Assembly (NCBI GenBank): GCA_019454045.1
Contig: SKCR01001866.1
Location: forward strand, 1-64,000
DNA length: 64,000 nt
Direction of reading: 5' to 3'
From: Zanthoxylum bungeanum
Lineage: Eukaryota > Streptophyta > Magnoliopsida > Sapindales > Rutaceae
Shown: piece by piece, positions 36,522 through 46,699 of the stretch
Layout: each line of letters opens with the position of its first letter
How positions within the stretch are numbered: position 1 is the stretch's first letter
Position numbers and translations under genes: made by a program
The notes under the pieces: generated by a model
Seen by the model: the letters and a program-made list of their open reading frames with translations, nothing else
Databases searched by the model: none
What the model was told of the DNA's origin: nothing

Positions 36522-38087
36522 TGTTGTGATATTTTTATATCGTACCGCAAGTGTACGGTGTCAATTTTTAGTATAAATATGAGTTAAGAGTGTCGAACCC
36601 ACAGGGATTGCGTTAACTCGCACTAAGTACTACAATTGATAATCCTAACTTTATTTAGAAAACAATTTATAAAGATTTTTATAAATAAATAAATATAAAA
36701 TATACAAATATTTAGATAGGAGGAACTAATACGATAAAGATTCTGGATCCTGATTTCACCTAGCTGTCTCCTATGTATTTTTCATGCCAATTAATCTTTG
36801 TTCAATTATATTATTTATAAGTCAAGATCCTAAAATATTCACTCCCTCTCTCGAGTGCCGAGTGAAAATATTATCAACTATAGACTTCGATATCTTTATA
36901 AAAATCCAATAGTTAACAAATCATTACGATTTGTGATTCTATGTTAACGACTTCAAATGACTACAGATTCTCTCGAACTCTATAAAATCCTAGGCTATAT
37001 TCTCTAGATCTATTCAAAATCCCCTCTCTCGAGTGATAGATTCTAAACATTCATCATCTCAAATTGTGGCCAACAATCAAGAAGCATTAAACTCAAAAGA
37101 ATATAAATAAATCAATAAAACTTCATAACAAAATCAGTAATTAAAATTAAGGTTCAAGCATCAGTTACATCATTCTCCAGAATTAAGGAGTAAATTCATG
37201 ACAAAAGATAAAACAATAAATAATCAAGCCACGAATCTAATGGAAATCATTAGAGTTTTAAGAAAGAAATAAGAAGATAAAACCCGAATTGAATCTCTTC
37301 CTCTCCGGATATTACAGCCTTTGTCTCTTCTTGTCGCTCTTCAATCCTCTCCTTGGATCTCTAAAAATATTTATTTCTGTGTTTTGTGCTATGTATTAGC
37401 CACCCCATGAGTGTTGGATGTAATGTTATATTTATAGTTGAGTCTGAGAGTCTTTGGGTATCATTAGGATTATGAAAACCCTAAAATCACTTCCCTGGAG
37501 CGCGTCTGGTTCTTCCCGCAGCGCCGCGGCTCCTTAAGTGGGCGCCGCGGCGCCTAACTCTCTGGAATATGTATGGGGCTGGATCTTCTAACAGGCGCTG
37601 CAGCGCCTGGGCTATTGGACAATTGGCGCCGCAGCGCCTAATTCTTCTAACAGTGCCTAATTATTGAATTGGGACCCACGTGACCTTTCTTCAAATCAGC
37701 TTTCACGCCTTTGCTTTATTTTGGAGGTCAAAGTTTGCGGCTTGACTTTGCTTTTTTTCTTTAATTCACGCCCACTTGTTCTTCTTTTTCAGCACTTGGT
37801 TGGCGCCATGGCGCTATGAGTTGTGGAATTGGTGGCGCCATGGCGCCATTCTCTCTGCATTTTGTATGGGTCTTGTGCAGCTTCTAGCGCTATGGCGCCG
37901 GTTATAATATCTTCACCAGTTCTCCCCTATTGTCCCCAAAACACGTGTAATTGTCTCAGGATCCATGTATTAATGCTCCTACAAATAAAAACATAAAATA
38001 AACTATAAATGATATTAAATATCTCGAATTATAACAAAATAATAAGCTAAAGATATTGGAATAAGTGGGTATAAACCACACTTATCA
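36522..38087 (-). repeat. 5' LTR of element C
   Basis: The LTR is 1,566 bp and almost identical to the 3' LTR. It lacks about 53 bp that the other copy has at about 33,466-33,518. The lost block is bounded by GCC in the intact copy, so the deletion has microhomology at its ends. Confidence 0.95.
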
Positions 38088-38965
38088 ACCACAAAGCCTC
38101 CACTCACACATGCCCCTCACTGCCTCACGCCACATAGTCTTCACGCACCCTTAAGTCACAACCCACTTAGATTCAACACCTAATCACACACCCCTTTCAT
38201 AGTCGCATACAGCCCCCACATACAGCCTGAAATTACCGCACAATACCCTCTCAATACAGCCCCTCTCTGCACGCATAAAAGCCCCTGAAATAACCCTGAA
38301 ACTGCCGCAAACCTTACCCCCTAAAACTGCCGCACAAACCATTTAATTTTCTGCCCAAAACTGCATCAAAAAAACTGCACAAAAACCTCCTTAAAAACCG
38401 CATAAAATAGCAGCCCAATACCCCTCCAAACATGCCAAAACAGTCCCTTAAATTACCAAAAACAGTGACCAGAAAATACAGCAAAAACAGCAGCGAAATA
38501 GAGTAAAAACAATAGCTCAAGCAATGAAAATAGCGTGGAAAGAAGTGAACCAGCGAACCAGAAAAGTTGCGGAGTTTTAGCCCTTCCGTCGGCCTTGTAA
38601 CGTGCTTCCGAGAGTCGACATAAACGGTTAGACCTGAGGGCACTTTTCCTTATTTATTTTTCATTTATATTTTGATTGTTTATTGAATTTTCTTTGTATG
38701 AGAGTGGTTGATTGATGTGTGTTGTGGCCCTTGAATGAATGGAAAATGTGTCGTCTCTTGTGGTATATAGGATGGAAACCCAGACGTAAATTCTATAGCC
38801 GAATCCGAATGGACGGTAGTGCGGTCTGTACTTGGGATACAACTCCACGTACCACTTGGGCAAACGACTCATATTTCGATATATTTTATCTTGTTTGTTT
38901 ATTATCCGTGTTTTATATTCTGCCATTTAATTTCCGTATGATTATTTGTTTGTATTGATGATATA

Positions 38966-39440
38966 GTGCGCATGGGCTTAGTATGTTGGTCTAAAGGTTT
39001 TCCATTTGAGAGAAGAAAAGGCCAAAAGGCTACCTTTACGCCAATACTTTGCTGCGCCGGACAAAATATGTTTGGTTGGATGTGAGATATGTTCAAACGA
39101 GCATACAAAGTTCTATATTGTTGTCTTTACTTTCTATGCATTGTGATGTGATGCCCATGGGCTAACTATGGTGGATTAAAGGTCCTCTATTCGAGGGAAA
39201 ATGCCTGAAGGCTACCTTACCACGATGTTTTGCCGCGCCTTTTGTTATGTCATTGACTTTATGCATATCATTGTTCTATTTATGCATGTATTGCATTCTA
39301 ATGCGCATGGGCTAACTAGGGTGGATTAAAGGTCCTCTATTCGAGGGAAAATGCCCGAAGGCTACCTTTACTATGATGTTTTGCCGCGCCGGACGAGGTA
39401 TGCTCGATTGAATGAGAATGAGTTCAATCGGGCACACGGG
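38966..39440 (+). repeat. Three tandem ~150-185 bp units inside D
   Basis: Units start at 38,966, 39,151 and 39,301, each beginning near G(C/T)GCATGGGCT or GCCCATGGGCTAA. They share TCTATTCGAGGGAAAATGCC (units 2 and 3), AAGGCTACCTT and TTTTGCCGCGCC. Unit 1 is the most diverged. Confidence 0.85.
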
Positions 39441-39487
39441 GTCTTATGTTGTGCATCTGTGTATGCGTTTGCGTCGTCTATCATGCA

Positions 39488-39706
39488 TCAGGTATGGTCC
39501 CGTTTGAACGTGTTCTCAAACGCTATACGAACGCAAACCTTCTTTTTATCGTTCGAACGCGTTTATGAACGCTACTCGAACGCGCATGCATTTTGTTTCA
39601 TCAGGTCTTGTCCCGTTCAAACGCGTTATCAAATGCCATACAAATGAGAACCTTTTGTTTACCATTCGAACGCGTTCTTGAATGCTACACGAACGCGCAT
39701 ACACTG
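39488..39706 (+). repeat. Two tandem ~113 bp units rich in GAACGC inside D
   Basis: The units begin TCAGGTATGGTCCCGTTTGA (39,488) and TCAGGTCTTGTCCCGTTCAA (39,601). Each contains several GAACGCG/CGAACGC words, and TTCGAACGCGTT is itself nearly palindromic. Confidence 0.85.
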
Positions 39707-40225
39707 AACTGAGTCCTTTTGATCACGTCATGCATAATTGTTTCTTAGGTGATTTCTCTTGTATCATTAATCAATAATACTATTTGTATTCCTGCATTTA
39801 TCTATTTGATGTGTTCATGAGATGGTATTCAAGCATTATTAGGCCGTTAGTATGTTACTTGGTTCTTAAGCATGATTTAGCCTATTTAGTTGTTCCTTTT
39901 CAAGCATGAATAGTCAATTATTTTGCGTTTGGAATTTGCATTATGTTTAGGTTGCTCTTTATTTTCCGCATTATATGATCGAAGTATGTTCATGAGATTG
40001 TCGTGTGCTATTGCATGTTTGCCGTTATGATAATTGCTTTCATGCATGTGAACTTAAAAGTAGAATACTCTTGGAAATATGTTGCGTAGATTCGATTAAA
40101 TTATTGCACAAATCATTTCATCATAAGTGACATAACTAAGGGACCATTCCGAACCCAACGGTTTGAGGTCTTCCCTTGCGAGGGGTGAGTGCGGCCTTAA
40201 ATCACTTTTCCCGGTTCACACCGGG

Positions 40226-40235
40226 TGGCGACTCC
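40226..40235 (+). other. TGGCGACTCC primer-site-like motif in D
   Basis: This is the complement of the 3' end of a tRNA-Arg and the usual primer motif of Tat/Ogre Ty3/gypsy elements. Its position inside the TG...CA ends means it is either vestigial or part of the LTR text. Confidence 0.5.
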
Positions 40236-40336
40236 ATTATTCTCTGGTTTAGTCCTCCGCGGGCTACTCCGTACTCCCAATTGGACCGCGAGCCCGGAAC
40301 AGCATGCGTCGCCCAGTTTCTGTGGCCCACAAAGTG

Positions 40337-42007
40337 ATCTTGACTTTGGCCAACAAATCACAACTTGGACAAGACACCGATATTGAACAAAGCCTTCATG
40401 ATTCAAACACATCCGCGATGGACAAGGGTCTTGACTTTGGCCAACAAACCAGTGACAATCTTGGATCTTGAGTAAGAATCACTCAATGGAAGGAAAACGC
40501 TTAATATTTTGTTGAGGGTTTTTTCGCGTAAATTGGCAACCAATTTATTATCCTTGTTAGGTCTCATCATACACCCTTAAGCATGCATTCTAAAAGCATA
40601 ATAAGGCGCGGAAATAAATTAATAACGTATGCGGATGGATATCTCACAGATTGTTCCTTGAACGAATCACTCACTTTCCTCTCCCCGGCTAGCACTATTC
40701 TTACTTCTACCCAATTACATAATACAATTATAGAACCCTCATTAACATTGAGGGGAATTAGGTGAGAAGAGAAATACAAAGAATCAAGAGAGATAAGGCT
40801 GGACACGCAGGTCCAATTTAATAAATTCTAAATTTACAACAATTTCCAAAATTGCCCTTCCCTTCTAATATCCATCCGATATACGTTATTCATTCAACAC
40901 ATCCATGTATTCACACAAAGCATGTTAAATAATCAATCTAATTCAATTAATTAATCTTGAATAAAATGATCATCCAATGTTCAAACAACAATTTGATTTT
41001 GCGCGAGTCCAACTCGTTTTAGAATAAGTACTCAAAGTACGAATTCTTGAATTATATCAAACTACAATTTAAATCTAATTTAATTCTTATTCAATACTAA
41101 TTGCATATTTAATTCCAAATTAAATAACTACACCTTTTAATGCGCCTTTACGACTTAGATTCCAAATCTAATCTAAATGGGTCTCAAAGCCCAATTAACA
41201 TCCAATGTAGTTTAATTAAAGTCCAATGGGCTTTCAATTAATTTATTAAGGCATGGACTTTGGTCAATATGGGTCAAACCCAAATACCAAAGCCCATTCA
41301 AGGAATCACCCTTATTTGCCAAGAAACCAATTTAGGCCCATAAGGCCCAATTAAACATTAAAAGGTCATTAGTTATATTTGGACTTTATGGAATGGTTTA
41401 GGCCCAATTTGGATCCAATCCAATTGACCCAAACCAACTTGGCCCAACCAAGTCCATAAGGCCCAAATACAACATATAAAAGCCCAATTCCAAATTTAGC
41501 CCAATTTATTAAATTCTAATTTTCCAAAATTCATAATTTAATAAATCAAAGTTTTTAGCCATGATTAATCTTTTTAAATTAAAATTTCCAAAATACTAAT
41601 CTAATCCACTAATCATGCATTAATTTGTTCAACAAATGTCCAACATTTTGAAACAAAAAAAAAATCAACTCATTTCATGCTCCATAGCTCACGGCATTCA
41701 TAGGGGTTTTTAATTCGATTTCGTTTTTAATTCGATTGAATTACAAATCAACATTTCCCAAGTCTTTAAGCTCATCCAATGATTAAAAGAATAAAAAATA
41801 CCATGACTTAGGGTTACATAAGCATTCAGCCAAGCCCTTAATTTGGGGAAAAAATAATCCAATTCATTTTTCATGAAATTGATCATGCATAACACTATGT
41901 TATCATCATTCAAGCATACTCAATCAATCAATTTTATCAAATCATGCTTAAATCATTTTTACCCAAATTTTAGCATAAGAACCCTAACATTTTTCATGCT
42001 CAAATTA
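40337..42007 (-). other. Copia-B leader, LTR-proximal part
   Basis: This is the other half of the leader split by D. It matches 16,590-18,250 of copia-A in reverse complement. The motif CTTGACTTTGGCCAACAA is at 40,339-40,356 and 40,430-40,447. It is non-coding, with repeated GGCCC phrases at 41,270-41,480. Confidence 0.85.
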
Positions 42008-42020
42008 GGCTCTGATACCA
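42008..42020 (-). other. Primer-binding site, copia-B
   Basis: On the minus strand this is TGGTATCAGAGCC, one base from the 5' LTR, identical to copia-A. Confidence 0.95.
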
Positions 42021-42021
42021 T

Positions 42022-43964
42022 TGTTGGTTTCTACTATAGTCCCAAGATCATTCAAGCAATGAAAATAATGTGAATACAATAAAGAAGTATGGCGGAATCA
42101 TACTTAAAATGATCGGATTATGGAAGTGTTGACAGCAAAACTTTTTCCTTGTCCTTGTAGAAGTCATGGCCAAGCTCCAAATTTGTTGAAAATGAACTTT
42201 GATCTTTAAGCTCCAAGCTTCAATGGTGATTCCAAGCTCCAAGGTTGGTTTCCCTATCACCTTTAATGATTCTTGAAGTGTGCTACCAAGTAAAGAAAAG
42301 AAAACAATTTCCTTGTTCTTGGTGGGAGACTCACGGCAATGAGAGCTAGGGAGAGAGAGAGAGTTTTTTTTGTTGATTTTGTTTCCAAAACAAAATTATG
42401 CCTAAAATGTTTTACCAAAGTTTGGTATATGACTTTCAAAAAGTCAAAACCATTTTGGAGCCAAAATGGCAATTTAAGCTCTCAACAACCAACATCATGA
42501 ATAGTGACAAGTTGTCATTCACCAAAAGGTGACTTGACATCCATAACTAAAGTGACATGTGATGTGACGAGCGATGTGACTTACGGCCGCACTAGATTCA
42601 AAATCGGAGTGGCCTCGCAAACACATTCCGGGCTCGGGTTCGTTAATTTCGAATCAACGAATTTTCCGTTGCGACGTAATTAAATCAAATTTAATTAAAT
42701 AATAATTCCAAGTAAAATTACTATTCACGTCGCTAGCGAATTAATTCTAAATTAATTCGTTAGCCCGAATTAAAATCCAATTTTAATTCCGCGTCGAAAT
42801 CTAATTTCGTTTAATATATCGAATATATTATTTTATCGATTAATTTCGAATTAATCGTTCTCTCTCTTCAAATAGTATTTTATCCCAGATAAAATATCTC
42901 TGTTATTAATCCAAGATTAATTAAGTTCGAATCATTCGTCATCGGTGAATCTTCGGGAAGCGACCCAAGAGATCCCTGGATATGTTGGCAGTAAATCCGG
43001 TCGTCGGACTATCCGAAAACGTACGTACCTCGTACTACATTCTTACCGATTTCCGAGACATGGTTGGCTTCTAGCAAAGCACCGTGCCTACCCAATTCTC
43101 CAGAAATATTCTTAATGGAATATATAATCTATATCAGGCGTAGTATACGTAGTATTACGTATTGCGATCCAGTATCGGATGTCACATGCAAAGCCTGGGG
43201 CTGGAATAGTGTCTGCCCCGTACGAATCATATATCGGATTACAAGCAACTAGTCTCCTTAATCGGATAATCATGACCTTGTCATATTATCCCGATGGTTG
43301 CAACCATTTAGAGTACCAGTTCTGTATTCATGCGTGATCATCATCTCCATATGACTGAAGTGATACTTCCATCTTGACATCACACCCAATACACTACGAT
43401 TCTCAATAAACCCAGAAGAGGCGTACACAGAACCTGTTAAAGTCCTGGACGACCAAAACCAAAGCGTATTGATTGTCGCAAGTACTAGCGATGTAAGTCT
43501 CAGGTTAAGACCAAATACACCTACCCTGATGCGGATTCTCATAGACACATAGTCATACTACCAATGGGATTCCGCAGGGTCTATCTAGAGCGAAGCTATT
43601 TCCGTACCATCGGTAAACACAACCTCCTATCACACTTGCATAAGTATCCAATGCTAAAATATATGAGAACTATGTCGTTACGCTTCCATAACACGCACAA
43701 GTGCGATACTAGTCTATTCCGCATTATTGATGTCCAGTCTCGATAATACTACGACTATGGATATTTAATGATTAAACCTTTATGTATTGATACGGTCTCA
43801 TATCTTATAATCTGGAACTAATCATAGGGACTTTTATCATTTATATATTCAAGTAATCAAATTACAAAATGATAAAATGCAATTTCATTGCTACATAATT
43901 AATTTGTACAAAAACCATAATGTCTTTTACAAATAGTGACGCTATGGGTCATAATTGTCTAACA
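42022..43964 (-). repeat. 5' LTR of copia-B
   Basis: The LTR is 1,943 bp, partner of 25,163-27,107. It starts on the minus strand TGTTAGACAATTATGACCC and carries the same hairpin ladder near 42,640-42,930. Confidence 0.95.
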
Positions 43965-44345
43965 GAACCATCTTACGCAATAAACCTGAAAGAACCTCTA
44001 TAGCCAAAACAAAAGGGTAAGGAGACATAGGTTCCTCTTGCCTCAACCCACGACCACCAGGAAAAAAACCATTTAACTCCCCATTGATAGAAATCAAGAA
44101 CATAATAGAGGTCACACACTCCCGAATCCACCCAACCATCCTATGAGGGAACCCATTGGTTCTCAACACCTCAATCATGAAATCCCAACACATTGTATCA
44201 TAGGCCTTCATCAAATCAATCTTTAGAGCACATCGAGAAACCCCTCCTCTCCTATGATAATTCCTCATCAACTCCTGGCACAATGAAATATTATCACAAA
44301 TACACCGGCCCGTAACAAAAGCAGATTGATTAGGGCTAACCACAA
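43965..44345 (-). mobile_element. LINE (L1-type) 5' segment: RT fingers, 5'-truncated
   Basis: Minus-strand translation from about 44,343 begins VVSPNQSAFVTGR, the classic L1 reverse transcriptase entry. It continues through LMKAYDTMCWDFM (family AYD--W-F), GFP--MVGWI--C, and GFFPGGRGLRQEEPMSPYPF (family F-GGRGLRQGDPLSPYLF), ending at the copia-B junction. Upstream (right) of 44,345 the protein sense stops abruptly. This is the 5' truncation typical of L1 copies. No long target-site duplication linking 44,345 to 13,598 could be found. Confidence 0.85.
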
Positions 44346-44831
44346 GACAGTAGCATAATCTTGATTAATCTAATATTTGTGCTCGTATTTAAATTTGGTA
44401 TTTTAATAATTTATGTTGATTCATGCATTGAGAATTGATGCGATAGAGAGGGAGTAGTGGAGTTGTTTGTTTACAAGGGCAAAACGATAAGTAAATTAAT
44501 CGGAGCAGTTTTTGTTGGCAATTTGATAAAACAAAAAACAAGGTCTAATTGATTGTGATATCCATCTATAAATCAAATACCATATCTTTTCACTCATATT
44601 AAACTTCACCCATATCACCTGTATTTGGTGCGGATTAAACTCATTTTTGACATCAATTTTAGATGATAATATAAATTCTAATATTATTTTTGGTCTTTAA
44701 GGCAATTTTGCAAAGAAAGAATCATTCGAGAATAAAATTACTAATAAAAAAACTTGATTTTTACCCTTATTTATGTTTTTGGGTTACAAAATTTTAACTC
44801 ACCTTACTCTATTCAATTCCAAAAATAATTC
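44346..44831. other. AT-rich spacer with one repeat-module copy, left flank of E
   Basis: No gene seen. The segment 44,701-44,770 (TTTTGCAAAGAAAGAATCAT and following) matches the repeat modules found right of element E at 54,081-55,405. E therefore seems to have landed inside that repeat region. It ends with the AATTC duplication at 44,827-44,831. Confidence 0.6.
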
Positions 44832-45659
44832 TGTTGATGGTGTTTTCAGGCACTATGGTATTTAAAGCAGCACGACAGGGGTAAAAAGGTAAATCCCATT
44901 CTTGTTCAGGATCATTGATGCCGACCCGACCCATAAGAAGCCAGCAGCAAGGGCACGAGCACTTTGCAATAAGAGGCCGATCACCTTACGGTTACAGACC
45001 GACCACAACAAGAAGAGACCGAGCACTTTATGGTCGACAATCGATCACTTTGGTTCGAATGACCGAGCATTATCAGATCGGCAGCATCATTCTCAGTTCA
45101 AAGAACCATTATGACCGACCATATGAAGACCGAGCATATGGCAAGGCGTGCGCCAGAAGATAAGACGTCATGTCCCTATAGGGTAAGGAGACAGTCCTAC
45201 CTTCATAAAGAATACTGATGAAACCAGTGTCCTAGAAGGATAAAGGGAATAGAGGTAGATTTGATTAGGAATCCTTGTGGGAAAAGGAGGTTACTTCAAT
45301 TAGGAATCCCCATACTAGAGGGAATCTGATTTCTTCACTATTATAAATAGAAGGGTAAATTATGTGTAAAGGAAAGAGAATCAAGATCAATCTCATTGTG
45401 ATTAAACTTGTAAAGCACGAGGGATACAAGAGATACAAGTTTCAGCAATAAAAGTATAGTTCTGTTTGTGTCAGTGGACGTAGGTCGGATCAAAATCCGC
45501 CGAACCACGTTAAATATCCTTGTTTGATTGGCGCATTATCTACCTTCTGCTAAATTTGCTTTTGGTTTCCCCCATAACCAAACAAATTCACTATTGAAGG
45601 AGGATTACCTCGGGAGTAATATTCCCATATTGCCCTGAGACCAAAATCCATCGTCAACA
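44832..45659 (+). repeat. 5' LTR of element E
   Basis: The LTR is 828 bp, starting TGTTGATGGTGTTTTCAGG and ending CATCGTCAACA. GACCGA/ACCGAGCA words recur from 44,920 to 45,135. The segment from about 45,027 onward matches 53,313-53,947 closely. Confidence 0.93.
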
Positions 45660-45661
45660 GT

Positions 45662-45679
45662 TGGCGCCGTCTGTGGGAA
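45662..45679 (+). other. Primer-binding site of element E
   Basis: TGGCGCCGTCTGTGGGAA starts three bases after the LTR. The first nine bases fit the 3' end of tRNA-Asp, and the whole motif is common after 5' LTRs of plant Ty3/gypsy elements. Confidence 0.85.
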
Positions 45680-45711
45680 TTCGCAATAAAAAGCAGTTCG
45701 CGAGAAAGATA

Positions 45712-46465
45712 ATGACAGAATGAGGAAATCATCAATCTTCAGGGAGGCCAGCAACAGACTGGATGAAAAAGATGGAAGAAAGCATGAAATCCATGATGGA
45801 TCGGCTGGAGAGAATGGAGGGAACGAACAACGAGAGACCAGACGTCGAAACCAGTCGAAGAAGAAGTGAAAAAGCAGAAGGGAAAAGGGTGATAGACACA
45901 AGTGAAGACGATGGACCCATGAGGATGGTCCCCTACGGGATAAAATCCGTAGTTGTAGAAAAAGATTCACGAACAGAGGACACATGGGAAGAAGAAGAAG
46001 GAAGACCATCACCGGATCCCTCCTATGACAGTCTCCGCGACTCCAGAAGAGAGGACATGTAGCATAGCGAATGTGTGCGGGAAATTCCAATGGATGAGGA
46101 ACGCTGCACACGGGGCAATAGACGCACAGAGGGGCACATGATACGACATGGCGGCACAAGCAGTGGAATAAAATCTTCGTTGAAAAAGAAGATGACCAAG
46201 TGGGGGGTAGGCCTCAAGACTGATACAGGGGATGCCCGAGATAGCGAAGAAGAATCTCCCCTCACGGAAGAAATAAAGTCGGCAAAATTCCCAAGGCGAT
46301 TCAACATGCCAACCATGGCACCTTACAAAGGCCACTCTGACCCGAAATCCCACATCGAAAGCTTTGTCTTGTTGATGGAAGTCCAGGGAGTGGAGGAGAT
46401 GCCATCTGCAAAGTGTTCCCCCTAACTTTGGGTGGACCCGCCATCCTATGGTACAAAAGTTTGGC
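45712..46465 (+). pseudogene. Gag (N-terminal part) of element E
   Basis: An ATG at 45,712 is followed by TGA at codon 4. The same frame then encodes WMKKMEESMKSMMDRLERME, an acidic/basic stretch, a stop at 46,060, and after it FPRRFNMPTMAPYKGHSDPK plus HIESFVLLMEVQGV. This is the Tat-type gag core pattern (P-RF--P----Y-G--DP--HI--F). A shift near 46,400 leads into LTLGGPAILWYKSL (family L-G-A--W---L). The zinc-knuckle half of gag is missing because of the deletion near 46,465-46,500. Confidence 0.85.
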
Positions 46466-46690
46466 TATCACTTATGATGAAAACAAAGGTTGCGATGTCA
46501 TGCTATCACTTAAAACTAAAGTTCCCCACCCGGGAAGGGATCAGAATCGTGTGCGGGAGTCAGAAGATAGCCCGTAGCTGCTTTGCCACTCTCTCACGAG
46601 AGACCCTCTGCATTGAAGAAGGCACCAAGAAGAGGCAGATGGGGGAGAACGAGAGGAAATAACCAGGTCCCCGCCCGGATAAAGTTGCCT
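46466..46690 (+). pseudogene. Protease C-terminal remnant of element E
   Basis: MSCYHLKLKFPTREGI and GSQKIARSCF match the region that follows the protease in Tat-type pol (family H--LKFPT--G-----G-Q--AR-C). The D(S/T)G catalytic part is absent. The gag text breaks off just upstream, so roughly a kilobase of gag and protease seems to have been deleted. Confidence 0.7.
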
Positions 46691-46699
46691 GGCTAGGAA

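Larger units (their letters stand above)
32215..38087 (-). mobile_element. Element C: Athila-like non-autonomous LTR element with gag only (TR-GAG type)
   Basis: LTRs lie at 36,522-38,087 (5') and 32,215-33,832 (3'), with a perfect ACCAC duplication at 32,210-32,214 and 38,088-38,092. On the minus strand the 5' LTR is followed by a primer-binding site starting TGGCGCCGTTGTCGGGGA, the type used by Athila elements. The interior (2.7 kb) has a partial gag, the phrase GCGGGGAGGCAACCC (35,106-35,120) that is typical of Athila 3' regions, and no protease, RT, RNase H or integrase. The LTRs differ by only about a dozen substitutions by eye plus one deletion, so this is the youngest insertion here. 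Confidence 0.9.
31329..40331. mobile_element. Insertion D: long Ty3/gypsy LTR, probably solo, hosting C
   Basis: The block begins TGTAGGCACTGCATTTTTGC, ends TTTCTGTGGCCCACA and is flanked by AAGTG at 31,324-31,328 and 40,332-40,336. TG...CA ends and a 5-bp duplication mean integrase-mediated insertion. After removing element C and its duplication, 3,125 bp remain. There is no internal direct repeat of the ends and no coding text, so a solo LTR is the simplest reading. TGGCGACTCC at 40,226-40,235 is the tRNA-Arg-type primer-site motif seen in Tat/Ogre elements, but here it lies about 96 bp inside the end. Strand is not decided; the motif would suggest plus. Confidence 0.7.
25163..43964 (-). 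mobile_element. Copia-B: full-length Ty1/copia element with nested insertions
   Basis: This minus-strand member of the copia-A family has LTRs at 42,022-43,964 (5') and 25,163-27,107 (3') and a perfect GAACC duplication at 25,158-25,162 and 43,965-43,969. Its leader is interrupted at 31,329-40,331 by elements D and C. Without them the element is about 9.8 kb, the same as copia-A. The integrase and reverse transcriptase text resembles Angela/Tork-lineage elements (VSERRNRTLLDMVRSMMS-type entry, VGYPRETKGYYFY, AVGTYVLELPSG). Lineage is from memory of family motifs and not a search. Confidence 0.95.

Noticed and set aside
13598..44345. Search for a long LINE target-site duplication
   Set aside because: Sequence left of the T-run at 13,598 (AAAGTTAAGAGGA) does not match that right of 44,345, so no duplication is claimed.
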